A stretch of 64,000 nt of DNA from Seohaeicola_A nanhaiensis (GCF_042654245.1 NZ_JBHSGI010000034.1:124001-188000); one strand, 5' to 3'. Positions 8,660 to 17,577 are shown, numbered from the stretch's first letter. Notes: a model not told the origin generated them from the letters alone. Numbers and translations: made by a program.

Positions 8660-10756
8660 ATGGACATCGTTCTCGTACTCACGGTTTTGGCCTCCCTTTT
8701 CCTTGTCATCGCCGCGGCCGAGCCGCTGGCCGAGAAGTTGCGCATTCCGTACAGCGTGATCCTGGCGGTGCTGGGCATCCTGATCGGCGCGGGGGCCACG
8801 TTCTTTCTGCGCACGCCGCTGACGGATGCGCTGAATCCCGTGGCCGAGGCGATCCTGGGCCTGCCGATCCGGTCGAACGTCTTCCTGTATGTCTTCCTCC
8901 CGACGCTGCTGTTTCAGGCGACGATCGGGATGGACGTGCGGCGGATGCTGGACGACTGGGTGCCGATTTCCGTGCTGGCGGTTGTGGCCGTGGTGGTGGC
9001 CACCGTCTCGGTCGGGCTGGCGCTGTCCTGGACCAGCGCGCTGCCGCTGGCGGCCTGTTTCCTGATCGGCTCGATCGTGTCGACCACGGATCCCTCGGCG
9101 GTGATCTCGATCTTTCGCTCGCTCTCGGCGCCGCGGCGGCTGGCGCGGATCATCGAGGGCGAAAGCCTGCTGAACGACGCCGCGGCCATCGCGCTGTTCG
9201 GCTTCTTCATGGGCTTTGTCATGTTCGGCCTGCCGGACCCGACGCTGAACGACGCCTTTTCGCGGTTTCCGCTGCTGATCGTCGGGGGCGCGGTCACCGG
9301 GTGGGTGACGGCACGGCTGGCGCTGTGGGCGATGGGGCTGTTCTGGCAGTACGAGCTGGCGCAGTTGTCGGTTTCGGTCGCGCTGCCCTATCTGACCTAT
9401 ATCTTCGCCGAACAGAGCATCGGCGCCTCGGGCGTGGTGGCGGTGGTCGCGGCGGGGCTGACGCTGAACCTGGCGGGGCCGGGCCGGCTGCCGCCGACGG
9501 CCTGGGGCAACCTGCGGGATTTCTGGGATCTGCTGGCCCATTGGGCCGGGGCGCTGATCTTCATCCTTGCCGCGCTGCTGATCCCGCGGCTGCTGGAAGA
9601 GATCCGGCTGAGCGATTTCGGGCTGATCGCGGTGGTGGTGCTGGCGGCGATGGTGGCGCGGGCGGTGATCCTGTTCGGGCTGCTGCCGCTGCTGACCTTC
9701 ATCCGGGTGTCGCCGCAGGTCGAGCGGCCCTACCGGGTGGCCATCCTGTGGGGCGGTCTTCGCGGCGCGGTGACGCTGGCGCTGGCGCTGGCGGTGACCG
9801 AGAGCCTGCGGGTGCCGGTCGAGACCAAGCGGGTGGTCGGCATCCTGGCCACCGGGTTCACGCTGTTCACGCTGATCGTGCAGGGGACCACGCTGCGCTC
9901 GGTGATCCGCTGGCTGGGGCTGGACCGGCTGTCGCCGATCGACCAGGCGCTGTCCAAGCAGGTGATCGCCGTGGCGTTGCAGACGGTGCGCGAGGACGTG
10001 GCGCGCACGACCGAGAACTATGAGCTGGGCCGCGACACGGTGCGCACCGAGGCCAAGCGGTTCGGCCAGCGGCTGGAGACGGCGGTGAAGGCGGCCGAGG
10101 ACAGCGCCGAGATCGCCGACCGGGACCGCATCACGCTGGGCCTGATCGCGCTGGCGGGTGCCGAGCGCGACACGATCATCGCGCGCATCGCCGAGCATAC
10201 GATTCCGGCGCGGCTGACCGAGCGGATCCTGTCCGACGCCGACCGGCTGATCGAGGCGACGCATTCCGGCGGGCGGACCGGCTATCGCAAGGCGGCGCAG
10301 CGCAGCATCTCGGCCGGGCGGTGGTTCCGGGTCGCCGACTTCCTGCACCGGCGGATGCGGCTGTCGGCGTTCCTGGCCCGGATCACGGCGGACCGGTTCG
10401 AGGTGCTGCTGTCGCAGCGGCTGATCCTGCGCGATCTGGACAGCTTCATCGACGGACGGATCCGGCGCATCCACGGGCTGCGGGTGACCGAGCTGCTGCA
10501 CGAGCTGCTGCGGCGGCGGGCACAGGCGGTGGACGTGGCGCTGGAGGGGCTGCGGGCGCAGTATCCGGGTTATGCCGAAGAGCTGGAGCGCCGGTTCATC
10601 CGGCGCACGGAACTGCGCCTGGAAGAGCGGGAATATGCGGTGATGCGGGCCGACGGGCTGATCGGATCGGAGCTGTACACGGCGCTGACGCAGAGCATCG
10701 GCAGCCGCCGCGTGGCGGCCGAGGGTCGGCCCAAGCTGGACGTGACCGAGCGGTAG
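8660..10756 (+). CDS. CPA1 family Na+/H+ antiporter with long cytoplasmic tail
   Basis: Inner-membrane cation/proton antiporter, 698 aa. Residues 1-430 hold about twelve hydrophobic segments with the CPA1 signatures STTDPSAVISIF and IEGESLLNDAAAIALFGF, which carry the ion-binding Asp residues. The remaining 270 residues are hydrophilic and rich in Arg and Glu, longer than in the shortest NhaP proteins, and probably form a regulatory cytoplasmic domain. It stands alone between the LysR gene and the NMT1-type ABC cluster. Na+ versus K+ selectivity cannot be told from the sequence. Confidence 0.9.
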   Translation: MDIVLVLTVLASLFLVIAAAEPLAEKLRIPYSVILAVLGILIGAGATFFLRTPLTDALNPVAEAILGLPIRSNVFLYVFLPTLLFQATIGMDVRRMLDDWVPISVLAVVAVVVATVSVGLALSWTSALPLAACFLIGSIVSTTDPSAVISIFRSLSAPRRLARIIEGESLLNDAAAIALFGFFMGFVMFGLPDPTLNDAFSRFPLLIVGGAVTGWVTARLALWAMGLFWQYELAQLSVSVALPYLTYIFAEQSIGASGVVAVVAAGLTLNLAGPGRLPPTAWGNLRDFWDLLAHWAGALIFILAALLIPRLLEEIRLSDFGLIAVVVLAAMVARAVILFGLLPLLTFIRVSPQVERPYRVAILWGGLRGAVTLALALAVTESLRVPVETKRVVGILATGFTLFTLIVQGTTLRSVIRWLGLDRLSPIDQALSKQVIAVALQTVREDVARTTENYELGRDTVRTEAKRFGQRLETAVKAAEDSAEIADRDRITLGLIALAGAERDTIIARIAEHTIPARLTERILSDADRLIEATHSGGRTGYRKAAQRSISAGRWFRVADFLHRRMRLSAFLARITADRFEVLLSQRLILRDLDSFIDGRIRRIHGLRVTELLHELLRRRAQAVDVALEGLRAQYPGYAEELERRFIRRTELRLEEREYAVMRADGLIGSELYTALTQSIGSRRVAAEGRPKLDVTER

Positions 10757-10804
10757 GGGCCGGATTTTGCCGCGCGAATGCGGACTGAAAATATCAGATT
10801 GCGA

Positions 10805-10820
10805 AACTGATGCATCAGTT
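10805..10820. promoter_or_regulatory. 16-base perfect palindrome upstream of the NMT1-type ABC operon
   Basis: AACTGATGCATCAGTT is a perfect palindrome 119 bases before the binding-protein start. Its size and symmetry suit a dimeric GntR regulator, and a GntR gene is the fourth gene of this operon. It is a candidate operator by inference. Confidence 0.45.
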
Positions 10821-10938
10821 GTAGCGTCGAGGAGTCGGCCGAGGTGGCTGCCTGTTCCTGCGCCCGTTCGGGCCCGGACAGTGCGGCCGGGGCGTGCCGG
10901 CACCGGACCTACACACCTGCGATCGAGGAGTTTCGCAC

Positions 10939-11958
10939 ATGCCGTCCATCCGCCGCCGTGATCTGCTGACCGCCGCCGCCTCTGTTGCGCTGGTGTCGTC
11001 CCTTGCCCTGCCGGCGCTGGCGCAGGCGCAGCCTGAGATCGAGTTCCTCTATTCGCCCTTCGCCGATTACGCGCCGTTCTTCGTCGCCAAGGAGATGGGC
11101 TTTTTCGACGAGTTCGGCGCCAATGTGACGCTGTCGCCGAAGGGAAATACTGCCGAGACGATCCAGATGCTGGCCTCGGGGAATATCCAGGCTGGCGGCG
11201 CGACCTGGGGCGCGGGGCTGTTCAACGCGCTGGATCGCGGCGCGACCGTGGCGATCATCGCCACCATGGCGCGGATGCCGGACACGGTGCCGTCGCCCTC
11301 GCCCTTCATGGTGTCGCAGAAGGCCTGGGACGAGGGGATCAAGTCGGTCGTCGATCTCAAGGGCAAGCGGGTGGGCATTCCGGGGCCGGGCGGCTTTGGC
11401 ATGTTCTCGGTCGCCAAGGCGCTGGAGAAGGGCGGGCTGACAATCGAGGATGTCGAGGCCGTCTATCTGCCGCCGCCGGCCACCGCCGCGGCCTTTGCCA
11501 ATGGCGCGCTGGAGGCCGGATGGAGCATCGAGCCCTTCGCTGGCCAGCTGGAAAAGCAGGGCCTGGGCCGTCGGCTGGTCGAGGATCATACCTTTGGCAC
11601 CGAACTGGGGCTGATCGCCTTCAACCAGGATTTCGTCACTGCCAACGAGGACGCGGTGGTGCGCTTCATGGCCGGCTTCCTGAAGGCCGCGCGGCTGCTG
11701 GATAACGGCGGGTGGAGCGACGACAAGATCCTGGCGATCGTGTCGAAATACACCGGCACCGAACCCGACGCGCTGCGCGGGATCCCCTATACCATCCGTT
11801 CGGAAGACGGGGCGATCGACATGGCCTCGGTCCGCGAGCAGGAAGCGTTCTTCCGCAAGATGGGCGCGCTGGAATACGAGGGCGAGGCGGATATCGACGC
11901 GGTCTACCGGCTGGATCTGCTGAAACGGGCCAACGAGCTCGTCGCGGGCCAGAAGTAA
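10939..11958 (+). CDS. NMT1/THI5-like (nitrate/taurine/thiamine-precursor type) ABC substrate-binding protein
   Basis: Periplasmic binding protein, 339 aa. ATG at 10939 is supported by GAGGAG eight bases before it and by the twin-arginine-like signal peptide MPSIRRRDLLTAAASVALV, which ends near AQAQP. The mature part has the family layout: FADYAPFFVAKEMGFFDEFG, KGNTAETIQMLASGNIQAGG, KGKRVGIPGPGGFGMFSVAK. It overlaps the ATPase start by one base. SsuA, TauA, ThiY-like and aromatic-sulfonate binders all share this fold, so the ligand is open. The enzymes encoded downstream do not match thiamine or taurine pathways. Confidence 0.88.
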   Translation: MPSIRRRDLLTAAASVALVSSLALPALAQAQPEIEFLYSPFADYAPFFVAKEMGFFDEFGANVTLSPKGNTAETIQMLASGNIQAGGATWGAGLFNALDRGATVAIIATMARMPDTVPSPSPFMVSQKAWDEGIKSVVDLKGKRVGIPGPGGFGMFSVAKALEKGGLTIEDVEAVYLPPPATAAAFANGALEAGWSIEPFAGQLEKQGLGRRLVEDHTFGTELGLIAFNQDFVTANEDAVVRFMAGFLKAARLLDNGGWSDDKILAIVSKYTGTEPDALRGIPYTIRSEDGAIDMASVREQEAFFRKMGALEYEGEADIDAVYRLDLLKRANELVAGQK

Positions 11959-12767
11959 TGGCGCTCAGCCTGGCAGCGGCGCGACCGGTCGCGGCGGAAA
12001 CGCCGGGGCCGGCCATCGAGGTCGACCGCCTGACCAAGGCGTTCTACGATCCCGAGAGCGACCGGGTGACGGTGGCGGTGTCGGACTTCAGCTTTTCGGT
12101 GGCGCAGGGCGAATTCGTCTGCATCGTCGGGCCGAGCGGCTGTGGCAAGACGACCGTGCTGCGGGTGCTGGCCGATCTGGAAACCAAGCTGAGCGGGGAG
12201 GTGCGGCTGCACAGCGCCACCCCGCCGGCGATGGTGTTCCAGGAAGCCTCGGTGCTGCCCTGGCTGACGGTTTCGGAAAACATCGCTCTGCCGCTGAGCC
12301 TGAAGGGCGTGTCGCGTGCGAAGCAGGCCGAGCGGGTGCGCGAGCTGCTGGCGCTGACCGGGCTGAGCGATTTCGCCACGGCGCGGCCCCAGCAGCTGTC
12401 GGGAGGGATGCGGCAGCGGGTTTCGGTGGCGCGGGCGCTGGCGGACGACCGCGAGATCCTGCTGATGGACGAGCCCTTCGGCGCACTGGACGAACAGACC
12501 CGGCTGGTGTTGCAGCAGGAGCTGCTGCGGATCTGGGAGACGACGCGCAAGACGGTGGTCTTCATCACCCACAGCGTCGACGAAGCTTTGACTTTGGCCG
12601 ACCGCGTGCTGGTGATGTCGCCGCGGCCCGGGCGGCTGGTGGCCGATATGGCGGTGCCTTTCGAGCGGCCGCGCGACGTGGTCGAGATGCGGCGCGACAA
12701 GCGGTTCTGGGACATGACCTATGAGGTCTGGAACCTGCTGGCCGCACCGGCGGAGGAGGGACGATGA
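11958..12767 (+). CDS. NMT1-type ABC transporter ATP-binding protein
   Basis: ATPase of the SsuB/TauB/NrtD group, 269 aa. Walker A is GPSGCGKTTVLRVL, the signature LSGGMRQRVSVARAL and Walker B LLMDEPFGALDEQTR, which is characteristic of this group. The start at 11958 overlaps the previous stop (TAATG) and the stop overlaps the permease start by four bases. It energises import with the genes on either side. Confidence 0.95.
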   Translation: MALSLAAARPVAAETPGPAIEVDRLTKAFYDPESDRVTVAVSDFSFSVAQGEFVCIVGPSGCGKTTVLRVLADLETKLSGEVRLHSATPPAMVFQEASVLPWLTVSENIALPLSLKGVSRAKQAERVRELLALTGLSDFATARPQQLSGGMRQRVSVARALADDREILLMDEPFGALDEQTRLVLQQELLRIWETTRKTVVFITHSVDEALTLADRVLVMSPRPGRLVADMAVPFERPRDVVEMRRDKRFWDMTYEVWNLLAAPAEEGR

Positions 12768-13579
12768 CCACATCTGCGCGTGCCCTGACCGAGGACGAAC
12801 TGCGCCGGCTGAAGGCGCCGGCGCGGCGCGAGAAGATCTATCGCTTTGCCTCGTATTTCAGCCCGCTGCTTCTGTTGCTGGTCTGGGAGTTGTCGAGCCG
12901 GCTGAACCTGATCGACCAGCGCTTCTTTCCGCCGCCGAGCGCGATAGCGGAAACGGCCTGGAGCATGATCGTCAGCCTGGAGCTGTTCGACCATATCGGC
13001 GCGACGCTGCGCCGGATCGGAGTGGGCTATGCGATGGGCGCCATTCCGGGGATCACGCTGGGGCTGATCCTGGGGCTGTCGCAGCCGGTGCGGCGGCTGC
13101 TGGGGCCGATCTTTGCCGCGCTGTATCCGGTGCCGAAGATCGCCATCCTGCCGCTGATCCTGCTGATCTTCGGGGTGGGCGATGCGTCGAAATTCGTGCT
13201 GATCGCCATCGGCGTGTTCTTCCTGACCTTCTACAACACGATGGGCGGGGTGATGCAGACGCCGCAGATCTACATGGACGTGGCCAAGAACGCGGGCGCG
13301 AGCCGGTTGCAGACCTTCCGCCGCTTCGCCTTTCCGGCGGCGCTGCCCAGTATCTTCACCGGGCTGAAGCTGGCGGCGGGGTCGTCCTATATCATCATCG
13401 CGGCTGCCGAGTTCCTGGGCGCGCGCAGCGGGGTCGGGTTCTTCATCTGGGCATCGTGGCAGACCTTCGCGGTGTCGCGGATGTTCGTCGGGATCGTGGT
13501 GATCTCGGTCATGGGGTATCTGACCATCCTCGCCATCGAGGCGCTGGAACGGCGTTTCGTGCCCTGGGCCAAGCATTGA
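12764..13579 (+). CDS. NMT1-type ABC transporter permease
   Basis: Inner-membrane permease of the SsuC/TauC group, 271 aa, with about six hydrophobic segments. The conserved loop reads AKNAGASRLQTFRRFAFPAA, close to the EAA consensus, and is preceded by FYNTMGGVMQTP, a family hallmark. It completes the three-component importer. A GntR gene begins 16 bases downstream, so transporter and regulator probably share a transcript. Confidence 0.93.
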   Translation: MTTSARALTEDELRRLKAPARREKIYRFASYFSPLLLLLVWELSSRLNLIDQRFFPPPSAIAETAWSMIVSLELFDHIGATLRRIGVGYAMGAIPGITLGLILGLSQPVRRLLGPIFAALYPVPKIAILPLILLIFGVGDASKFVLIAIGVFFLTFYNTMGGVMQTPQIYMDVAKNAGASRLQTFRRFAFPAALPSIFTGLKLAAGSSYIIIAAAEFLGARSGVGFFIWASWQTFAVSRMFVGIVVISVMGYLTILAIEALERRFVPWAKH

Positions 13580-13595
13580 GGCGGGAGAGCATGGC

Positions 13596-14309
13596 ATGAA
13601 CGTCAGATTGGCCCAGAGCGGCGCGGTGTCGGTGCCGGTGTCCGAACGCATCCACGGCGCGCTGCGGCAGGAGATCATGCGCTGCGAGATCGCGCCTGGC
13701 GCGACGCTGGACACGGCGGCCATCGCGCAGCGCTATGGCGTGTCCAAGACGCCGGTGCGTGATGCGATGCAGCGGCTGGCGGCCGAGGGGCTGGTGTCGA
13801 TCCTGCCGCGCAGCGGATACCGGGTGGCGGCGATCACCTTTCAGGCGGTGCACGAGATCCTTGACCTGCGGGCGGCCATTGGTCCGCATATCGCGCGGCA
13901 GGCGGCGCGCCATGCGACGAAGGAAGAGATCGCCGCGATCCGCCGGATCGTTGGCGAATACGCGGCGCCGATGGACATCGGAACGATGCAGCAGGTGGCG
14001 CGGCGGTTCCATCTGGCGATTGCGCAGTGCAGCCGCAACCGGCGGCTGGTCAGCCTGTCGGAAGGGCTCTTCGACGAGCTGGAGCGGCTGTTGCGCTTTG
14101 CCATCGATTTCACGGTGAAGGCGGGCGAGCATTCGGACGAACACACCGCGCTGGTCGATGCCATCGAGGCGGGCGACGGCGCGCGGGCGGCCGAGATCGA
14201 GGCGGATCACATCGCGCACAGCCGGGCCTTTCTGATCGAGCGGCTGATGACTCTTGGCTATCTGTCCGAAGGCGAAATCCGCGCGGGTGCGCCGGGGGCG
14301 GGGCGATGA
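13596..14309 (+). CDS. GntR family regulator, FCD (FadR C-terminal) type
   Basis: A 237-aa regulator. The winged helix covers residues 15-80: GALRQEIMRCEIAPGATLD and YGVSKTPVRDAMQRLAAEGL are near-consensus. The C-terminal FCD domain shows metal-binding histidines in RRFHLAIAQ, SDEHTALVDAIEAGD and HIAHSRAFL. Such regulators usually repress their own catabolic operon and release DNA on binding a small acid. The palindrome at 10805-10820 is a possible operator. Its stop overlaps the next start by four bases. Confidence 0.92.
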   Translation: MNVRLAQSGAVSVPVSERIHGALRQEIMRCEIAPGATLDTAAIAQRYGVSKTPVRDAMQRLAAEGLVSILPRSGYRVAAITFQAVHEILDLRAAIGPHIARQAARHATKEEIAAIRRIVGEYAAPMDIGTMQQVARRFHLAIAQCSRNRRLVSLSEGLFDELERLLRFAIDFTVKAGEHSDEHTALVDAIEAGDGARAAEIEADHIAHSRAFLIERLMTLGYLSEGEIRAGAPGAGR

Positions 14310-15205
14310 TCGCGGCGGTGGAGGCCATCGCGCGGCTGGGCGCGGCGCTTGGCGGCGATCCGGCGGCCGAGCTGGCGGCAGCGGCGCTGGTCGAGGCGGA
14401 TGTGCTGGGGCAGCCCCGGTTCGGAATCGCCATGCTGGACGAGTGGCGGCCGGATGCGCAGCCCCTGCCCAAGGAGACCGAACCGCGCGCGGTGCGCTGG
14501 GTCGATGCCAGCGCCTGTTTCGCGCCGGTGGCGGTGGCGGGGGCGACGCTGGATCTGGGTCTCGCGGCGCACCAGTTCGGGGTGGCGGCGGTGTTCCTGC
14601 GCGGCGTGCGCGGTTTCGGGCGGCTCGCGCCCTTCGTGCGGCATCTGGCGGATGACGGGCTGGTCGGGCTGGCCGGGGCGCAAAGCGCGCCCTTTGTCGC
14701 GCCCTTCGGTGGCACGGGGCCGGCGATCGGAACCAACCCGCTGGCGCTGGCCATGGGCACGGGCGCCGAGCGGGTGGTGATCGACCTGGCGACGGCCAGC
14801 ATCACCATCGCCGAGCTGCGCAAAGCCCGCGCCGAGGGCACGCCCTTGCCCGAGGGCGCCGGTCTGGACGCGGCGGGGCAGCCCACGACAACAGCCGCCG
14901 AAGTCGCGGCGCTGCTGCCACGGGATGGCAAGGCCGGGTCGCTGCTGGGGCTGGTGGTCGAGCTGCTGGCCGGTGTCGCCGGCGGCGGGCGCGGCGATCC
15001 GGCGGGGCGGGGCGTGTTCCTGCTGGCCTTCGATCCGGCGGCGGCGGAAGGCGATATCGGCTGGCGCGACCGGCTGGCGGCTTTGCAGGGCGACTGGACG
15101 GGCGGCGGCGGGCACTGGCCGAAAGGCGGCGGCCTGCCGGAGGGGGCGACGCTGGACGCGGGCTTTGCGGAACGGCTGGACGCTTTCCTGGCCCGGATGG
15201 CCTGA
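14306..15205 (+). CDS. Ldh family (malate/lactate dehydrogenase type) protein, atypical active site
   Basis: A 299-aa member of the Ldh_2 family, NAD(P)H-dependent reductases of 2-keto or cyclic imino acids. Recognisable segments are ALVEADVLG near the N terminus, GPAIGTNPLALAM near residue 140, VVIDLATASITIAEL and the LLGLVVELLAGV helix. In typical members a Ser-His-Gly segment with a nearby Arg supplies catalytic His and substrate-binding residues; here the aligned stretch reads GQPRFGIAML, so both appear lost. It is also shorter than the usual 330-350 aa. It may be a non-reducing homologue or have a different reaction. It is coupled to the GntR gene by an ATGA overlap. Confidence 0.75.
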   Translation: MIAAVEAIARLGAALGGDPAAELAAAALVEADVLGQPRFGIAMLDEWRPDAQPLPKETEPRAVRWVDASACFAPVAVAGATLDLGLAAHQFGVAAVFLRGVRGFGRLAPFVRHLADDGLVGLAGAQSAPFVAPFGGTGPAIGTNPLALAMGTGAERVVIDLATASITIAELRKARAEGTPLPEGAGLDAAGQPTTTAAEVAALLPRDGKAGSLLGLVVELLAGVAGGGRGDPAGRGVFLLAFDPAAAEGDIGWRDRLAALQGDWTGGGGHWPKGGGLPEGATLDAGFAERLDAFLARMA

Positions 15206-15245
15206 GCGCGGCCGTGTCCTGGAAATTGAAGTGACGGTGAAATGA

Positions 15246-16556
15246 ATGACGACTGAACATCCCTCCGCGCCCGTGATCTCGGTCACGCCGGCTGACGGCC
15301 TGATCGACGAACCGCGACGGATCGTGGTCAGCGGGCTGGCGCCGGACGAGCTGGTGGCGATCACCGCGCGCACCGCGCGGTCGGGCGGCAGCCGGTGGGA
15401 CAGTCAGGCGACCTTCATGGCCGACGCGCAGGGGGTGGTCGATCTGACCCGCGACGCGCCGGTCGGGGGCGATTACGCCGAGGTCGCGCCGATGGGGCTG
15501 TTGTGGAGCCAGTATCCGGACGAGGGCGTCAGCCAGGAGATCTATGCCGATGACGTGATGCAGCCGCTGGTCACGTCCCTGACCGCCGAGACGGCAGATG
15601 GCGTGACGGCCGGGGCTGAGCTGGTGCAACGCTTTGCCGGGCCGGGGGTCACGCGGCGCGAACTGCGGGAAGAGGGGCTGGTCGGCACGGTGTTCACGCC
15701 AGCGGGCGAGGGACCGCATCCGGTGGTGATCGTGCTGAACGGTTCGGGCGGAGGGATCAACGAGGCGCGCGGCGCGCTCTTTGCCGCGCACGGGTATCAG
15801 GCGCTGGCGCTGGGGTATTTCAAGGCGCCGGGGCTGTCGCCCTATATCACGGGCACGCCGCTGGAGTATTTCGAGACCGCGCTCAACTGGGCGCGCCGCG
15901 AACTGGCGCCGCGCGACGGGTTCGTCGCGGTCAGCGGGCAGTCGCGCGGCGGTGAGCTGGCGCTGCTCTTGGGCGCGACCTATCCCGATCTGGTTTCGGC
16001 CGTGATCGCCTATGTGCCGGGCGCGATGGTGCATGGTGCCCAAGGGGCGGGCGATCCCGCGCGGGGCGACTGGCAGGGCATCACCTGGACGCTGGGCGGC
16101 AAGGCGCTGACCCACCTATGGCAGGACAACAAGGCCGTGCACTGGCACCCCTGGGCGGGCGACGCGCCGCCCGACCGGCATCATTCGGTGTTCTTCGAGG
16201 GGCTGAAGGACCGCGAGCTGGCGGTCAGGGCGCGCATTCCGGTAGAGAAGATCGCGGGGCCGGTGCTGCTGATCTCGGGGCGGGACGACCGCGCCTGGCC
16301 GTCGAGCCTGTATTCACGGATGGTGGTCTCGACCCTGGAGCGGCACGGGAACGTGCCGCTGGTGCGGCATCTCGATTTCGATGACGCGGGCCATGCGATC
16401 AACCTGCCCTTCGTGCCGACGACGCAGATCGTGCGCGCGCATCCGGTGTCGAAGGTGCCCTATACCAGCGGCGGCACGCCCTCGGGCAATGCCCGTGCCG
16501 ACCTTGGGTCGTGGCAGGGCGTGCTGGCCTTTCTGCAAGACGTGACCGGCCGATAG
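15246..16556 (+). CDS. acyl-CoA thioester hydrolase / BAAT C-terminal type alpha/beta hydrolase
   Basis: A 436-aa protein. An N-terminal beta-sandwich (about 1-130) resembles the bile-acid-CoA:amino acid N-acyltransferase/thioesterase leader, and an alpha/beta-hydrolase domain follows. The nucleophile elbow VSGQSRGGELALLLGA carries Ser in place of the Cys used by true BAAT enzymes, as in bacterial thioesterases. The acid and base probably lie in SGRDDRAWPS and DDAGHAINLP. Bacterial members are mostly uncharacterised. Its place after the Ldh-like gene suggests hydrolysis of a thioester or ester intermediate (inference). Confidence 0.78.
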   Translation: MTTEHPSAPVISVTPADGLIDEPRRIVVSGLAPDELVAITARTARSGGSRWDSQATFMADAQGVVDLTRDAPVGGDYAEVAPMGLLWSQYPDEGVSQEIYADDVMQPLVTSLTAETADGVTAGAELVQRFAGPGVTRRELREEGLVGTVFTPAGEGPHPVVIVLNGSGGGINEARGALFAAHGYQALALGYFKAPGLSPYITGTPLEYFETALNWARRELAPRDGFVAVSGQSRGGELALLLGATYPDLVSAVIAYVPGAMVHGAQGAGDPARGDWQGITWTLGGKALTHLWQDNKAVHWHPWAGDAPPDRHHSVFFEGLKDRELAVRARIPVEKIAGPVLLISGRDDRAWPSSLYSRMVVSTLERHGNVPLVRHLDFDDAGHAINLPFVPTTQIVRAHPVSKVPYTSGGTPSGNARADLGSWQGVLAFLQDVTGR

Positions 16557-16588
16557 GCCCGCAATACCTGGTCGAAAGGAAGACGGAC

Positions 16589-17467
16589 ATGACCACGAAG
16601 GAACACCTGGAAGGCCAGTGGCGCGAATGGCGCTATGCCCATGTGGCGACGATGTTCCGGCCCTATGGCTGGACCGCGCTGGTGGCGCAGTATTGGCTGG
16701 AGGAAGACGACCGCGACGTCGCCTTCGAGATGCTGCCGGGCCGCTGGTCGGTCGAGGGGGGGCGCGTGATGTTCACGCCGCCGGCCTCGGGGCCGACGCT
16801 GTCGGTCAACGGCGTCTATCCCGAGGGACCGGTCGAGATCATCCCCGGGCGCAACCAGACCTACGGGCATGGCGACAGCTTGCCGGTCTATTTCGGCGTC
16901 TGCGAGGTGGAGACCATCGTGCGCACCAAGGACGATGGCGCGCGGCTTTATGGCGTGCGGGTGCGCGATCCGCGGGTGGCGAGCAATCTGGAAGAGGCTG
17001 GCGTGACCGCGTTCGACTACGACCCGGCCTGGCGCCTTCCCGGCGTCTTTACGCCGACCGGGCGGGTCGAGCACGAGGCCGAGACGGTCGAGGCCGGGGT
17101 GCGCGAGTCGACGCCGCGGATGGGGACGTTCTCGTTTACGTATGGCGGCAAGACCTATGACCTGGTGGTGATCGGCAAGGACACCGCGACGGGCGTGCAG
17201 CCGGTGGCCCATGTGCGCGACAGGACCAGCGGGCCGATCACCTATGGCGCGGGCCGGGTGATCGAATTGCAGTTCGCCGACGAGGCGACGCAGCGGATCG
17301 ACTGGATCGATTTCAACTATGCGGTGGCTCTGCCCTGCGCCTTCACCAATTTCGTGACCTGCCCGCTGGTCCCGCCCGAGAACCAGCTGGATTTCGAGGT
17401 TCTGGCCGGAGAGAAACGCCCGGCGCGGACGGTCGCGCGGACGATGACATACAAGGCGGCGGAGTGA
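16589..17467 (+). CDS. DUF1684 domain-containing protein
   Basis: A 292-aa protein recognised as DUF1684 by its architecture: an early GWTALVAQYWLEE segment, a middle VYFGVCEVETIVR/GVRVRDPR stretch and the C-terminal block IDFNYAVALPCAFTNF followed by VTCPLVPPENQL. The Asn-rich C-terminal block with its two cysteines and PPEN is the most conserved part. The function of the family is unknown. ATG at 16589 has AAAGGA upstream and gives a family-like start. It is the last gene of the ABC/GntR/Ldh/BAAT run. No signal peptide is seen, so it is probably cytoplasmic. Confidence 0.8.
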   Translation: MTTKEHLEGQWREWRYAHVATMFRPYGWTALVAQYWLEEDDRDVAFEMLPGRWSVEGGRVMFTPPASGPTLSVNGVYPEGPVEIIPGRNQTYGHGDSLPVYFGVCEVETIVRTKDDGARLYGVRVRDPRVASNLEEAGVTAFDYDPAWRLPGVFTPTGRVEHEAETVEAGVRESTPRMGTFSFTYGGKTYDLVVIGKDTATGVQPVAHVRDRTSGPITYGAGRVIELQFADEATQRIDWIDFNYAVALPCAFTNFVTCPLVPPENQLDFEVLAGEKRPARTVARTMTYKAAE

Positions 17468-17482
17468 GGGGGGCGCGTGTCG

Positions 17483-17577
17483 TCCGGGTTTTGTGGCTGG
17501 GACGTTCGAGCTAGGCGGTGCGGGTTTTGATCGGGGGCTGAGATTGGGTTGGGATGGGGGGAGGGTCGGGTAGGCGG
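17483..17577 (+). repeat. imperfect direct repeat, copy 1
   Basis: This stretch and 18362-18453 are near-identical over about 90 bases, with 26 bases fully identical (17520-17545 and 18398-18423; begins GCGGGTTTTGATCGGGGGCT). The two copies bracket the Imm7 gene and the transposase relic, so the segment may have entered or been duplicated by recombination. Confidence 0.8.

Noticed and set aside
8627..10903. A very long open frame on the minus strand opposite the antiporter gene
   Set aside because: It is Arg, Gln and His rich with no domain, and the plus strand encodes a clear CPA1 antiporter. Long antisense frames are common in high-GC genes.
10757..10938. Thiamine pyrophosphate riboswitch before the NMT1/THI5-like ABC genes
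   Set aside because: The conserved CUGAGA-type core is absent; the leader instead holds a palindrome.
10939..12767. Naming the importer as taurine, nitrate or alkanesulfonate specific
   Set aside because: The receptor fold is shared by all, and no dioxygenase, nitrate reductase or monooxygenase gene accompanies it.
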